The notes: a model not told the origin generated them from the letters alone. A stretch of 64,000 nt of DNA from Mesorhizobium sp. (GCA_019635735.1 JAHBYX010000004.1:1-64000); one strand, 5' to 3'. Shown: positions 41,569-51,666, numbered from the stretch's first letter. Translations and numbers: made by a program.

Positions 41569-43488
41569 ATGGTCGAAGCGGTTTCAGACAAGCCTGCGCC
41601 CGAGGACGCCACGGATACCCAGGGCGCACACGCGCCGCAGAGCCTGAAGCTCCTGATCCTCGGGGCGTTGGGTGTCGTCTATGGCGATATCGGCACCAGC
41701 CCCATCTATGCGTTCCGCGAGGCCTTGCACGCGTCGTCGGGCGGAGGCCCGGCCAGCCGCGCGGATGTGCTTGGCCTGCTGTCGCTCATCGTCTGGGCGC
41801 TGACGCTTATCGTCACGATCAAGTATGTCGTCTTCGTCCTGCGCGCCGACAACAAGGGTGAAGGCGGAACCCTCTCCCTGATGGCGCTTGCGCGCGGCAG
41901 CGTTACCAGAGGTTCAGGCGCCATCCTTGCGATCGGCATCTGCGGGGCGGCGCTGTTCTTCGGCGATGCGATCATCACGCCGGCCATTTCCGTCTTGTCG
42001 GCTGTCGAAGGCCTGAAGGTCGTCACGCCGGCGTTTGAACCCTATGTCGTGCCGATCACGATCGTGATCCTCTCCGTACTGTTCTTCGTGCAACGCTTCG
42101 GCACCGGCAGCGTCGCATCCGTGTTCGGGCCCGTCACGGCCGTGTGGTTCATCGCGCTTGGCATCTCCGGCCTGACGCATATCGCGGACGATCTGGGCGT
42201 GCTGCTGGCGGTCAACCCGTACTATGCGCTCAGCTATTTATTCACGCAGTCGGATGTCGCGTTCGTCACCATCGGCGCGGTGTTTCTGGCGGTCACGGGC
42301 GCGGAAGCGCTCTATGTCGACCTCGGCCATTTCGGCCGCAGGCCGATCGTCATCGCCTGGATCGCGATCGTGTTTCCGAGCCTCCTCCTGAACTATTTCG
42401 GCCAGGGCGCATTCGTGCTTGCGCATGGCGGGCAGCCGCACAATCCCTTCTTCGAGATGCTGCCGCCCTGGGCCTTGCTGCCGATGGTGATCCTGGCGAC
42501 AGCGGCGACCGTCATCGCCAGCCAGGCGGTAATCTCGGGCGCCTATTCGCTGACACGGCAGGCCGTGGCGCTGAACATCTTGCCCCGTATCGAAGTGCAG
42601 CACACCTCGGCCAGCCAGCAGGGCCAGATCTACATGCCGCGCGTCAACATGCTGCTCTACGTCGGCGTCGTCTGGCTGGTGGTCGGGTTCGGTGAATCGA
42701 GCTCGCTCGCCGCCGCGTACGGCATTTCCGTAACGGGTGAAATGCTCGTGACAACGATCCTGCTCTTTGTCGTTATGCGGCGGCGGTGGCTCCTGGCACT
42801 GCCGGTCGCAGTCGCGACGACCCTGGTCTTTGCCGTTGTCGATACCGGCTTCTTCCTTGCGAATGCCGTGAAGATCGTCGACGGAGGATGGGTCTCGCTT
42901 GCGGTCGCCTGCGTCATGGCCCTCATCATGATGACCTGGGTCCGGGGCTCGCGCATGCTGTTCGACAAGACCCGCAAGTCCGAGATTCCGCTCGATTTCC
43001 TGATCGAGCAGATGACCAAGAAGCCGCCGACTCTGGTTCCGGGCACGGCGGTGTTCCTGACCAGCGATCCGCTCAGCGCGCCGACCGCGCTGATGCACAG
43101 TCTCAAGCATTACAAGGTGTTGCACGAGAACAACGTCATCCTGACGATCGTCACGCTGCAGCAGCCGCGCGTTCCGGACAGCGAGCGGGTGCGTATGGAG
43201 GTGGTCAGTCCGCTCTTCATGCGGGTCAAGCTGAAGTTCGGCTATATGGAGCAGCCCAACATCCCCAAGGCGCTGGCGATCTGCCGCAAGCTCGGCTGGA
43301 AATACGACATCATGACGACCTCGTTCTTCCTGTCGCGACGCTCGCTCAAGGCCTCGCCGACGTCAGGCATGCCGCTGTGGCAGGACAGGCTTTACATCGC
43401 GCTTGCGCGCACCGCCTCCGACGCGACGGAGTATTTCCAGATCCCGACCGGGCGGGTGGTGGAGATCGGCACGCAGGTGGCGATCTGA
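41569..43488 (+). CDS. kup: Kup-family low-affinity potassium uptake protein
   Basis: 639 aa from ATG 41569 (GTG at 41548 possible). K+/H+ symporter of the KUP family: [59 protein letters not shown] and [15 protein letters not shown]. About 12 membrane helices, followed by a cytoplasmic C-terminal domain (about 490-639). Confidence 0.95.
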   Translation: MVEAVSDKPAPEDATDTQGAHAPQSLKLLILGALGVVYGDIGTSPIYAFREALHASSGGGPASRADVLGLLSLIVWALTLIVTIKYVVFVLRADNKGEGGTLSLMALARGSVTRGSGAILAIGICGAALFFGDAIITPAISVLSAVEGLKVVTPAFEPYVVPITIVILSVLFFVQRFGTGSVASVFGPVTAVWFIALGISGLTHIADDLGVLLAVNPYYALSYLFTQSDVAFVTIGAVFLAVTGAEALYVDLGHFGRRPIVIAWIAIVFPSLLLNYFGQGAFVLAHGGQPHNPFFEMLPPWALLPMVILATAATVIASQAVISGAYSLTRQAVALNILPRIEVQHTSASQQGQIYMPRVNMLLYVGVVWLVVGFGESSSLAAAYGISVTGEMLVTTILLFVVMRRRWLLALPVAVATTLVFAVVDTGFFLANAVKIVDGGWVSLAVACVMALIMMTWVRGSRMLFDKTRKSEIPLDFLIEQMTKKPPTLVPGTAVFLTSDPLSAPTALMHSLKHYKVLHENNVILTIVTLQQPRVPDSERVRMEVVSPLFMRVKLKFGYMEQPNIPKALAICRKLGWKYDIMTTSFFLSRRSLKASPTSGMPLWQDRLYIALARTASDATEYFQIPTGRVVEIGTQVAI

Positions 43489-43491
43489 CGA

Positions 43492-43518
43492 GGGGACGCC
43501 GGCGGTGCCGGCATCCCC
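43492..43518. terminator. bidirectional terminator between kup and the SDR gene
   Basis: A 12-position stem with one mismatch (GGGGACGCCGGC, loop GGT, GCCGGCATCCCC) lies between two convergent genes. Confidence 0.55.
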
Positions 43519-43534
43519 TGTATGGATCGACGGA

Positions 43535-44422
43535 TCAGGCGAGGAGAGCCGCCTTGTTCGCCGTCAGGAAGTCGCGCAGCGACTTCGGCTTGCGGCCCGA
43601 AAGCGTCGCGGTGTCCTGCGTGACGGTGGCGAGGTCGCCCGCGCGCGTGGCGGTGTCGAAGGAAACGAGCGTCGGGATGAAGGCTTCCGGAACGCCGGCC
43701 GCCTTCATGCCGCCCGCCAGTTGCTCGTCGGTGAGACTGACGACCTGGATCGGCTTGCCGGTTGCCTCGGACGCCAACGCGGCGATCTCGTCCCTGGTCA
43801 GCGCTTCCTCGCCCGTCAGCGTGTAGGTGGCGCTACCCGCAGGCGGATTGGCGAGCGCGCCGGCAATGGCAGCCGCGATGTCGTCGCGCGCGACATAAGA
43901 GGTCTTGCCGTCGGCGGCCGAGGTGAACCACTGGCCGGACTTCAGCGCCTGCGGCAGGCTCATGAACAGGTTTTCCTGGTACCAGCTGTCGCGGAAGAAG
44001 AGATAGGGCAGGCCGGTTGCCTTGATCGCGTCCTCGGTGCCGAGATGGTCGGGCGCGAAGGAGACTTTCGACGTCTCTGCCTTGGGGAGGGACGTGTAAG
44101 CGAGGCGCTTCACGCCGGCCTTAGCCGCGGCGGCCACCGCCGCCTTGTGCTGGCGCAGCCGCGTGCCCGCGCCGTCGAGGGCATCCGTCGACACGATGAG
44201 GACGGTGCCGGCGCCGGCGAATGCCTTTTCCAGCCCGGCGGGGTCGTCGAAATCGGCCTTGACGACCCTGACGCCCTTCGCCGCGAGGTCCGCCAGTTTG
44301 TCGGGATTGCGGCTGCCCGCGACGATGCGCGACGGCGCGACGCCCTGGCTGTCCAAAAGGTGGGAGATGATCGCCTGGCCGAGATGGCCGGAGGCGCCGG
44401 TGACGAAGATGGTGTCGGGCAT
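43535..44422 (-). CDS. NAD(P)H-binding oxidoreductase (NmrA/QorB-like atypical SDR)
   Basis: 295 aa, ATG 44422. N-terminal dinucleotide motif VTGASGHLGQAII, RNPDKLADLAAKGVRVVKAD, then RLAYTSLPKA and a C-terminal TYTLTGEEALTRDEIAAL, the pattern of NAD(P)H:quinone oxidoreductase 2-like proteins. It is divergently transcribed from an HxlR regulator that probably controls it in response to quinones or electrophiles. Confidence 0.88.
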   Translation of the reverse strand: MPDTIFVTGASGHLGQAIISHLLDSQGVAPSRIVAGSRNPDKLADLAAKGVRVVKADFDDPAGLEKAFAGAGTVLIVSTDALDGAGTRLRQHKAAVAAAAKAGVKRLAYTSLPKAETSKVSFAPDHLGTEDAIKATGLPYLFFRDSWYQENLFMSLPQALKSGQWFTSAADGKTSYVARDDIAAAIAGALANPPAGSATYTLTGEEALTRDEIAALASEATGKPIQVVSLTDEQLAGGMKAAGVPEAFIPTLVSFDTATRAGDLATVTQDTATLSGRKPKSLRDFLTANKAALLA

Positions 44423-44535
44423 TGCTGGCTCCTTTGAAACGTGCTCTCTTTTCGAGACCAGCACTAGATTGTATATTGCAGTGGCTGCGTAAAGAAGGCA
44501 GTTTGAACTCCACTGGTTACCTGGAAGGAACCGCC
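44423..44535. promoter_or_regulatory. divergent control region of the SDR and HxlR genes
   Basis: 113 bases, more AT-rich than the flanks. Minus-strand TACAAT (about 44473-44468) is a likely -10 for the SDR gene. Inverted CAGTGG (44479-44484) and CCACTG (44510-44515) flank the centre and could be HxlR half-sites. Confidence 0.35.
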
Positions 44536-44946
44536 ATGGACGCCCGCATCGCCTCCGCCCGCCAGAAGATCGAGATCTACCGCGCCAATGTCGCCGAAGG
44601 CGGGCTCGCCAATTGCCCGATCCGCAATGTGGTGCAGAACATCTTCGGCAAGTGGAGTTCGCTGCTGCTGATGGCGCTGGCCGAAAAGCCCTACCGGTTC
44701 GGCGAGCTGCGCCGCCTCGTGCCCGACATTTCGCAGCGCATGCTGACGGAGACGCTGCGCGACCTGCAGCGCGACGGATACGTCCATCGCGAAGTGTTTC
44801 CGACCAAGCCGCCGAGCGTCGAGTACAGCCTGACCGATCTCGGCCGCTCGATGTACGATTCGCTGCAGCACCTGCTGATGTGGGCCGAGACGAATTTCGA
44901 CAGGGTGAAAGCCGCGCGCGAACAGTTCGACCAAACCGAACTCTGA
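44536..44946 (+). CDS. HxlR-family transcriptional regulator
   Basis: 136 aa; AAGGAA sets ATG 44536. Winged helix: NCPIRNVVQNIFGKWSSLLL (with the redox-type Cys near residue 34), PYRFGELRRLVPDISQRMLTETLRDL, DGYVHREVFPTKPPSVEYSLT. HxlR/QorR/YodB types sense quinones or aldehydes through that Cys. Divergent from the SDR gene and 16 bases before an epimerase-type gene, both plausible targets. Confidence 0.92.
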   Translation: MDARIASARQKIEIYRANVAEGGLANCPIRNVVQNIFGKWSSLLLMALAEKPYRFGELRRLVPDISQRMLTETLRDLQRDGYVHREVFPTKPPSVEYSLTDLGRSMYDSLQHLLMWAETNFDRVKAAREQFDQTEL

Positions 44947-44962
44947 GAGCGGGCCGCGCCAC

Positions 44963-45994
44963 ATGAGCGGACTTGTCCTCGTCACCGGCGGCTCCGGTTT
45001 CATCGGCGCGCATTGCATCATCAGGCTGATCGCGGCCGGCTACCGGGTGCGCACGACGGTGCGTTCACTGGCGCGAGAGGCGCAGGTGCGGGCGATGCTG
45101 CGCGAGGGCGGCTGCGAGCCGGGCGAGCGGTTGACCTTCGCCGAGGCGGATCTGATGGGCGACGAAGGCTGGGCGGACGCGGCGGCTGGCTGCGACTACG
45201 TGCTGCATGTCGCCTCGCCGCTGCCGGTCGTGCAGCCGAAGGACGAGAACGAGCTGATCGCGCCGGCGCGGGACGGCGCGCTCAGGGTGTTGCGGGCGGC
45301 CCGGGACGCGGGCGTGAAACGCGTGGTGCTGACCTCGTCCTTCGCTGCGATCGGCTACGGCAGGCCGCCAAGCGGCGCGGTCTACACGGAGGCGGACTGG
45401 ACGGACACGACGCAGCCCGTCGCCGCCTACGTCAAGTCGAAGGCGATCGCCGAACGCGCCGCCTGGGATTTTATCGCGCGGGAGGGAAACGGGCTCGAAC
45501 TCGCGACGGTCAATCCCGTCGTCGTCTTCGGCCCGGTCCTCGGGCCGGACTACTCGGCCTCGGTCGTCGTCATCCGCACGCTTCTCGAAGGCAGGGCCCC
45601 GGCGCTGCCCAGGCTAATGTTCGGCGTGATCGACGTGCGCGACGTTGCCGACCTGCATCTCCTGGCGATGACGCGGCCGGAGGCGAAGGGCGAGCGGTTC
45701 CTGGCTGTGTCGGGCGACTTCATGATGGTGCAGGATATCGCGCTGGCGCTGAAATCCGGCATGGGCGCCGCCGCGCGAAGAGTGCCGACGCGGGTGATGC
45801 CGAACTGGCTCCTCCGGCTTGGCGCGCTGTTCAGCCCGACGTTGAAGGCGGTCGCCGGCCCGGAGCTCGGCAGGATCAGGAACGCGTCCGGCGCCAAGGC
45901 CAGGCAGATCCTCGGCTGGTCGCCGCGTCCGCCGGCCGAGGCTGTGCTGGCGACGGCGAGGAGCCTGATCGAGCTGGGGCTGGTGAAGAGATAG
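44963..45994 (+). CDS. NAD-dependent epimerase/dehydratase family aldehyde reductase
   Basis: 343 aa extended SDR: VTGGSGFIGAHCI, LREGGCEPGERLTFAEADL, VLHVASPLPV, VVLTSSFAAIGYG, YVKSKAIAE (YxxxK) and NPVVVFGPVLGPDYSAS. This matches dihydroflavonol-reductase-like carbonyl reductases. It follows the HxlR gene closely and is likely induced with it for detoxifying carbonyls. Confidence 0.88.
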   Translation: MSGLVLVTGGSGFIGAHCIIRLIAAGYRVRTTVRSLAREAQVRAMLREGGCEPGERLTFAEADLMGDEGWADAAAGCDYVLHVASPLPVVQPKDENELIAPARDGALRVLRAARDAGVKRVVLTSSFAAIGYGRPPSGAVYTEADWTDTTQPVAAYVKSKAIAERAAWDFIAREGNGLELATVNPVVVFGPVLGPDYSASVVVIRTLLEGRAPALPRLMFGVIDVRDVADLHLLAMTRPEAKGERFLAVSGDFMMVQDIALALKSGMGAAARRVPTRVMPNWLLRLGALFSPTLKAVAGPELGRIRNASGAKARQILGWSPRPPAEAVLATARSLIELGLVKR

Positions 45995-46063
45995 GTTGCG
46001 CCTCGATGTCCGATTGATTTGCCGTTGGCGACCGTCTTAGGTCGGTGCAAACGGGGGCAGGGC

Positions 46064-47317
46064 ATGGCGTCTTCACTCAGGATCGCGATCGTTGGCGCCG
46101 GGCCGGCGGGGCTGGCTGCGGCGCTGCTTCTGTCGCGCGACGGGCATCGGGTCGAGATTCTGGAGAAGTTCGACGCTCCCAAGCCGCTCGGCTCCGGGTT
46201 GATCCTGCAGCCGACGGGCATGTGCGTGCTGTCGAAGCTCGGGTTGATGCCGGCGATGCTGGCGCAGGGGGCACGGATCGAGCGGCTGCACGGCGCCGAC
46301 GCGCGAACGGGCCGGACCGTTCTCGACGTGCGATACGACGCGCTGCCGGGCGGGCGCTTCGGCCTCGGCGTTCACCGGGCCGCGCTCTTCAACGTCCTGC
46401 ACGACGCCGTCGGCGCGGCGGGGATACCGATCCGCACCTCGACGGAGGCGGCGGGCATCGACGTCTCCGCATCCCGTGCGACCCTGACCGGGGACGGCGG
46501 CGCGGCGCTCGGCTCCTACGATCTCGTGATCGATGCGAGCGGTTCGAAATCGCGCCTCAAGGCGTCCTGCTACAAGCCGGCGGAACCGAGGCCGCTCGCC
46601 TATGGCGCGTTCTGGGCCTCGCTTGCCTGGCATGGCGAGGGCTTCGACCGCAACGCGCTGCAGCAGCGCTACGTCAAGGCGCGGGTGATGATCGGCGTGC
46701 TGCCGATCGGGCGCATCGCGCCGGCGGCCGGCGAGATGGCCGCCTTCTTCTGGAGCCTGAAGCCGGCCGATGTCGAGCGCGTCAAGGCGCGGAGGATCGA
46801 CGCGTGGAAGGACGACGTCGCCGGATACTGGCCCGACTGCCAGCCCTATCTCGACCAGATCTCCTCCTTCGACGACCTGACGCTGGCGCGTTACGGCCAC
46901 CATACGCTGAAGATGCCGGCGGGGCGGCGGCTTGCCGTGATCGGCGACGCGGCGCATTCGACCAGCCCGCAGCTGGGGCAGGGGGCGAACATGGCGCTGC
47001 TGGATGCCGCGGCACTGGCGCAGGCGCTGCGCCTCTATCCCGACATCGCCGATGCGCTCGCCGCCTATGCGGCGACGCGGCGGTTCCACGTGCGGCTGTT
47101 CCAGGCGCTGTCGCTAACGCTCACGCCCTTCTACCAGTCGGATTCGACGGTGGTGCCCTTCCTGCGCGACACGCTGGTGGCCACGGTCGCCAAGGTGCCG
47201 CCGGTGCCGCGCATCCTGGCGCTGATGGTGTCGGGGATGCTGGCGCGTCCGCTGGCCGCGACAGGGCTGATCGAGGCGGACTGGGCAGCGTTCTCCGCCG
47301 AGCCGCGGCTGGGGTGA
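46064..47317 (+). CDS. FAD-dependent monooxygenase (PHBH/UbiH fold)
   Basis: 417 aa, ATG 46064. Rossmann GxGxxG in IAIVGAGPAGLAAALLL, LIDASG-like LVIDASGSKS, and the late FAD motif GDAAHSTSPQLGQGAN. Hydroxylates an aromatic or polyketide-like substrate; none is identifiable. Followed by a TetR-family gene that may regulate it. Confidence 0.9.
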   Translation: MASSLRIAIVGAGPAGLAAALLLSRDGHRVEILEKFDAPKPLGSGLILQPTGMCVLSKLGLMPAMLAQGARIERLHGADARTGRTVLDVRYDALPGGRFGLGVHRAALFNVLHDAVGAAGIPIRTSTEAAGIDVSASRATLTGDGGAALGSYDLVIDASGSKSRLKASCYKPAEPRPLAYGAFWASLAWHGEGFDRNALQQRYVKARVMIGVLPIGRIAPAAGEMAAFFWSLKPADVERVKARRIDAWKDDVAGYWPDCQPYLDQISSFDDLTLARYGHHTLKMPAGRRLAVIGDAAHSTSPQLGQGANMALLDAAALAQALRLYPDIADALAAYAATRRFHVRLFQALSLTLTPFYQSDSTVVPFLRDTLVATVAKVPPVPRILALMVSGMLARPLAATGLIEADWAAFSAEPRLG

Positions 47318-47380
47318 TCAGGGCAGGTCGGGCGATTCATCTCTTGCTACGCGGGAGATAATCCAGTATCGGAGCCGAAC

Positions 47381-47396
47381 CGTAACGTTCGTTACG
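47381..47396. promoter_or_regulatory. palindromic operator of the TetR-family gene
   Basis: CGTAACG-TT-CGTTACG, two perfect 7-bp arms, 17 bases before the likely TTG start of the regulator. The position and symmetry fit TetR autorepression. Confidence 0.6.
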
Positions 47397-47412
47397 CCTT
47401 CGGAGTTTGGAA

Positions 47413-48045
47413 TTGAACCTGTCAGTCGTCCAGTCCGGCGCGGAGCCGACGGAGCGCCAGCGCGAGGTGCTGGACGCCGTTTTGGCGCTGCTCGTCGAGG
47501 ACGGCGATAAGGTGACGATGAGCGCGGTGTCGCGCCGCGCCTCGTGCTCCAAGGAAACGCTCTACAAATGGTTCGGCGACCGCGACGGGCTTTTGACGGC
47601 TACCGTGCGCTGGCAGGCGTCGAAGGTGAGGGCGGGTAACTGGGACCGGCAGCATCTCGACGCGGAGGCGCTGGTGGAAAGCCTGGAGGCGTTTGCCGCC
47701 AACTGGCTCGCCGTCATTTCCTCACAGACCTCGATCGCGCTCAACCGGGTCGCCATCGGCAACGCGGCCTCCGGGCGCAGCGATCTCGGCCGCATCGTGC
47801 TGGAGAACGGGCGCTTCGCCATCGGTGAGCGGCTGAAGCCGCTGCTGGTGGCCGCACGGGAAGCCGGCCTGCTCGCCTTCGACGACACGGAAGAGACGTT
47901 TCGCACCTTCTTCGGCCTCGCCGGCCGCGACGTGCAGATCAGGCTGCTGCTCGGCGACACGCTGGCGCTGACGACATCCGGGATCGCGCGCGATGCCGCG
48001 CGGGCGGTCGAGCAGTTCTTGCAGTTGTATGGGGTGGACGGGTGA
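47413..48045 (+). CDS. TetR/AcrR-family regulator
   Basis: 210 aa. I use the TTG at 47413, because GGAG at 47402-47405 is 7 bases upstream; the TTG at 47407 would be too close. N-terminal helix-turn-helix: REVLDAVLALLVEDGDKVTMSAVSRRASCSKETLYKWFGDRDGLL. The C-terminal ligand domain contains FFGLAGRDVQIRLLLGD. A perfect palindrome lies just before it. Confidence 0.88.
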   Translation: MNLSVVQSGAEPTERQREVLDAVLALLVEDGDKVTMSAVSRRASCSKETLYKWFGDRDGLLTATVRWQASKVRAGNWDRQHLDAEALVESLEAFAANWLAVISSQTSIALNRVAIGNAASGRSDLGRIVLENGRFAIGERLKPLLVAAREAGLLAFDDTEETFRTFFGLAGRDVQIRLLLGDTLALTTSGIARDAARAVEQFLQLYGVDG

Positions 48046-48074
48046 ATCGGCGCGTATCACACCAACCCGACGTC

Positions 48075-48195
48075 ATCCTCGGGCTTGTCCCGAGGATCTA
48101 CCGTCGTAGCAGCGAGAAACGCGGCCGACGCGCGCAAGTGCCGGTTCTTAACCTGGAAGCGTTGGCAGATCCTCGGGACAAGCCCGAGGATGGCG
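48075..48195. repeat. dispersed inverted repeat upstream of ilvC
   Basis: ATCCTCGGG-CTTGT-CCCGAGGAT (48075-48097) and its exact reverse complement (about 48169-48191) flank about 70 bases. Each arm is itself a hairpin. The CGTCATCCTCGGGCTTGTCC type of repeat is widely scattered in alphaproteobacterial intergenic regions. It fills most of the 254-base gap between the regulator and ilvC. Confidence 0.75.
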
Positions 48196-48272
48196 GCGTT
48201 TCCCTTTTTCTGCGCCTTCGCAGACCGAATCGGTGCCCATCGGGGGCTCCCCGCATCAACTTGACAGTGTGA

Positions 48273-49319
<1,047 letters not shown>

Positions 49320-49384
49320 GGCCACCAAGTTGTACACGCACGGGTCACGCCCCGATTGAGGGGGGTACCTGTCCAAACCAGACA

Positions 49385-49412
49385 AGGGCGGGCGCCATCG
49401 GGCGCCCGTCCT
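49385..49412 (+). terminator. ilvC terminator
   Basis: GGGCGGGCGCC-ATCG-GGCGCCCGTCC forms a strong GC stem followed by TCT, 65 bases after ilvC and before the convergent exported gene. Confidence 0.55.
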
Positions 49413-49442
49413 CTATCCTGGCGTCATGCCTTCGTCGACAGC

Positions 49443-49931
49443 CTATTGGTTGCTGTCCTTCACGTAGTTAGCAATGAAGGTGAAAACGCAGGCGAGGCCG
49501 CCGGGGTCGTCGTCGAAGCGGCGGATCTGACCGGTCATCTGGACGGCTGGCGTGGTCGCCGTGATGGCGCCGACCGCAGGCACCGACGTCATGATCCGAA
49601 TCTGCGCTTGCCGGGTTGCGCCTACGATATAGGCGTCGCCCCAGCCGGTGCCACCGGTGGTCACTGTGCGGAATGTCGCGTCGAAGTTCCGGCCGCCGAG
49701 CGCGTGGCCCTTCGAATAATGCTGCCATACCCAGGATAGGCCCGCGAAATTCTGGTTACCGCCGACCGCAGCCGGGTGGAACACGGAAACCGCGTTGTCG
49801 TTGACCCGCTGACGCCCACATTGCGCGGTCTGCGCCGTGATCTTGATCGTTCCGACGAATACGATTTCCGCTGACGCCACGCCCGCGCTGCCTGCGAGTA
49901 ATGCAACTGCAAGTAATGCTCTCTTGATCAT
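49443..49931 (-). CDS. exported protein of unknown function
   Basis: 162 aa from ATG 49931, preceded by GGGGAG; ATG 49946 has no ribosome site. Signal peptide MIKRALLAVALLAGSAGVASA. The mature protein is beta-rich with VGTIKITAQTAQCGRQRV (first Cys) and PGGLACVFTFIANYV (second Cys), which may form a disulphide. Composition is slightly more AT-rich than neighbours. No family recognised. Confidence 0.65.
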   Translation of the reverse strand: MIKRALLAVALLAGSAGVASAEIVFVGTIKITAQTAQCGRQRVNDNAVSVFHPAAVGGNQNFAGLSWVWQHYSKGHALGGRNFDATFRTVTTGGTGWGDAYIVGATRQAQIRIMTSVPAVGAITATTPAVQMTGQIRRFDDDPGGLACVFTFIANYVKDSNQ

Positions 49932-50385
49932 TTTCTTGCTCCCCACATATCACTCTAGTTGAGTGCAAAGTGATGTTAACATCTTCTTCATGTTTTCGCC
50001 ATGCTGGCAACGGAATCATGTACTTCGGCACATTTTCAATCTGCCGGACCACGGAAGGCGCTGATTGTTTAAACTTCTGAAATGAATCAAGCGCTTGTGA
50101 CTATCGCGGCGCGCACAAAGGAAGAGATAGTCTGTTCACCATCTGAACATGTTCACTGGGCACTCAGTATTGCCGTCAGCCGCGGCGGAATTCGGGAGAC
50201 GAGATCGGGCGGAAGCCGTCATCGCGGCACCATGCCGTCTGCGTCAATAGGGCACGCTGCCGGCGGTGCGCGCAACCGGACGCAACCGCTTGGCGCTAGA
50301 GGAGGGCGACGCGGGACGCCAGCGACCCTCACTGCAAGGAGAATGCTCTGGCGACCCGAGGCTGTCCCGTCCCGGGACACGGGGC
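49932..50385. other. long intergenic region with several symmetric sites
   Basis: 454 bases without a convincing gene. The left part is AT-rich and probably holds the promoter of the exported gene, with inverted ATCACT/AGTGAT (about 49948-49976). TGAACATGTTCA (50144-50155) is a perfect 12-bp palindrome. TGTCCCG-TCC-CGGGACA (50363-50379) is another, seven bases upstream of the sigma-54 promoter. The reading frame from 50082 through this region has no homology that I can see. Confidence 0.4.
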
Positions 50386-50401
50386 TGGCACGGCGTTTGC
50401 A
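50386..50401 (+). promoter_or_regulatory. sigma-54 (RpoN) promoter of the PilZ gene
   Basis: TGGCAC-GGCGT-TTGCA. The invariant GG (50387-50388) and GC (50399-50400) are exactly 12 bases apart as in -24/-12 promoters, and the match to TGGCAC-N5-TTGC is perfect. The transcript would start near 50412, 19 bases before the PilZ ATG. Confidence 0.75.
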
Positions 50402-50430
50402 GCGCCTTGGCCAGGAAGGAGGAACCGACC

Positions 50431-50724
50431 ATGATACATGTCGCAACTCAGAATGCCGCGCGGCAGCCCATGCCTGCGGAACGTCGCCTCGCCGGGAGGC
50501 GCAAGGCGCTGAAGAGCGTGACCATCAGTTTCAACGCCGGCACCAGCACGTTCGAGGGCGTCGCGCGCAATCTGTCCGAGACCGGCGCGCGCCTGTCGTT
50601 CTGCGAGACCTTTGCCATTCCGGGCGAATTCCTGGTGAGGTTCGGCGGCGAGATCGGCTGGCGGCCTGCCGTCGCGCGCTGGCGCACGATGACCGATATC
50701 GGCGTGGCGTTCCACCAGCCCTGA
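50431..50724 (+). CDS. single-domain PilZ protein
   Basis: 97 aa; GGAGG sets ATG 50431. PilZ signature: the arginine motif within ERRLAGRRKALK, then VARNLSETGARLSF (the N-x-S-x-x-G motif), and a closing VARWRTMTDIGVAFHQ. It should bind c-di-GMP and pass the signal to a partner. The RpoN promoter directly upstream suggests control by an enhancer-binding activator. Confidence 0.85.
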   Translation: MIHVATQNAARQPMPAERRLAGRRKALKSVTISFNAGTSTFEGVARNLSETGARLSFCETFAIPGEFLVRFGGEIGWRPAVARWRTMTDIGVAFHQP

Positions 50725-50786
50725 AAGCCCGAGGGTATTGTTCGGCAGGTGAATTTGCGCGGAGCCGGCTTCGTCGCCGGCCCGCC

Positions 50787-51077
50787 TCAGTAGTGCCAGT
50801 GAGGCTTGGGCTCGGTGCCGTGGAACGTGACGCCGAGCCGGTCGCCCGCGCGCCAGGCAATGGTCGACCGGTAGCCGATGCCGTCCACCGGAACGTAGAG
50901 CAGGAAATCGGTCGGTACGTGCACTTCGGCCGGCACGCGCAATTCCGCTCCGCCCTTGGTCATGTTGCGGATGGTACAGGTGATCTCGGAATTGTTGATG
51001 CCGAGCAGGATGGAGGCGCCCTTCAGCACGCGCTGGCGGCGTTCCCGGCGGTTCTCGGCCCTTGCAGGCTCGGCCAT
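50787..51077 (-). CDS. single-domain PilZ protein
   Basis: 96 aa, convergent with the other PilZ gene. Arginine motif in RRERRQRVLKGASILL, then IRNMTKGGAELRVP (the usual N-x-S is N-x-T here), and IAWRAGDRLGVTFHG at the end. Binding to c-di-GMP is likely but the altered second motif could weaken it. Confidence 0.8.
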   Translation of the reverse strand: MAEPARAENRRERRQRVLKGASILLGINNSEITCTIRNMTKGGAELRVPAEVHVPTDFLLYVPVDGIGYRSTIAWRAGDRLGVTFHGTEPKPHWHY

Positions 51078-51180
51078 GGTCGGTCAGTTGTTTTCCCGGC
51101 AGACACGCGTCTGCTCGCTTTTGCGGCGACGCTATGCCCGGCAGATTAACGTCGGTTTAACTTCACCGCGAACCGGCCGC

Positions 51181-51666
51181 TCAGAACGGCGACAGGCAGG
51201 GCTTGCGCGGTCCCTCGAACGGCTGGAACGTATCGTCGGACGCGCGGTAGCTGCGGTAGCGCGACGCGCACCAGTCGACATGGTTCTGGGCGCCTTCAAG
51301 CCGGCTCGATCCCCCTGTAGCCAGGTTGCGTCCGATCCGCCGCTGGCCGGAATAGCGCGGGGTGGGGACGTCGAAATAGTTGTCGTAGTAGCGGCGGTGG
51401 GCCGGACGGTTGCGATAGTCGCCGGGCGCGCAGTTGACCACGCTGCGGCAGCCGTCCTGCGGGCGGATCACCACGCCGGTGTCGAAGCCCGGCCCGTAGG
51501 GCGGGACCGCTCCGTTGATCGCCGGGCTCGGAATGACGACGTAATTGTCGGCCGCGGCGGGTATCGCACCGGCCAGGGTCGTGAGCAGCAGCACGCAGCT
51601 CGCCGCGAGAAACGTCCGGGCGTTCCAGGCATTGCTGCCGCCGGTTGGAGTGCTGTGCTGATCCAT
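51181..51666 (-). CDS. BA14K-family exported protein
   Basis: 161 aa. N-terminal hydrophobic signal (about 17-39, [21 protein letters not shown]) after a 16-residue polar lead. The C-terminal BA14K motif is [19 protein letters not shown] followed by [10 protein letters not shown], known from the Brucella immunoreactive lectin-like protein. Envelope or surface; possible role in polysaccharide binding. Confidence 0.9.
   Translation of the reverse strand: MDQHSTPTGGSNAWNARTFLAASCVLLLTTLAGAIPAAADNYVVIPSPAINGAVPPYGPGFDTGVVIRPQDGCRSVVNCAPGDYRNRPAHRRYYDNYFDVPTPRYSGQRRIGRNLATGGSSRLEGAQNHVDWCASRYRSYRASDDTFQPFEGPRKPCLSPF

Noticed and set aside
50144..50155. TGAACATGTTCA as a LexA site
   Set aside because: Alphaproteobacterial LexA recognises GTTC-N7-GTTC direct repeats; the two GTTC units here are 13 bases apart.
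50082..51149. 355-codon open frame on the plus strand
   Set aside because: It runs through regulatory sites and across both PilZ genes in the wrong frame, with no recognisable domain.
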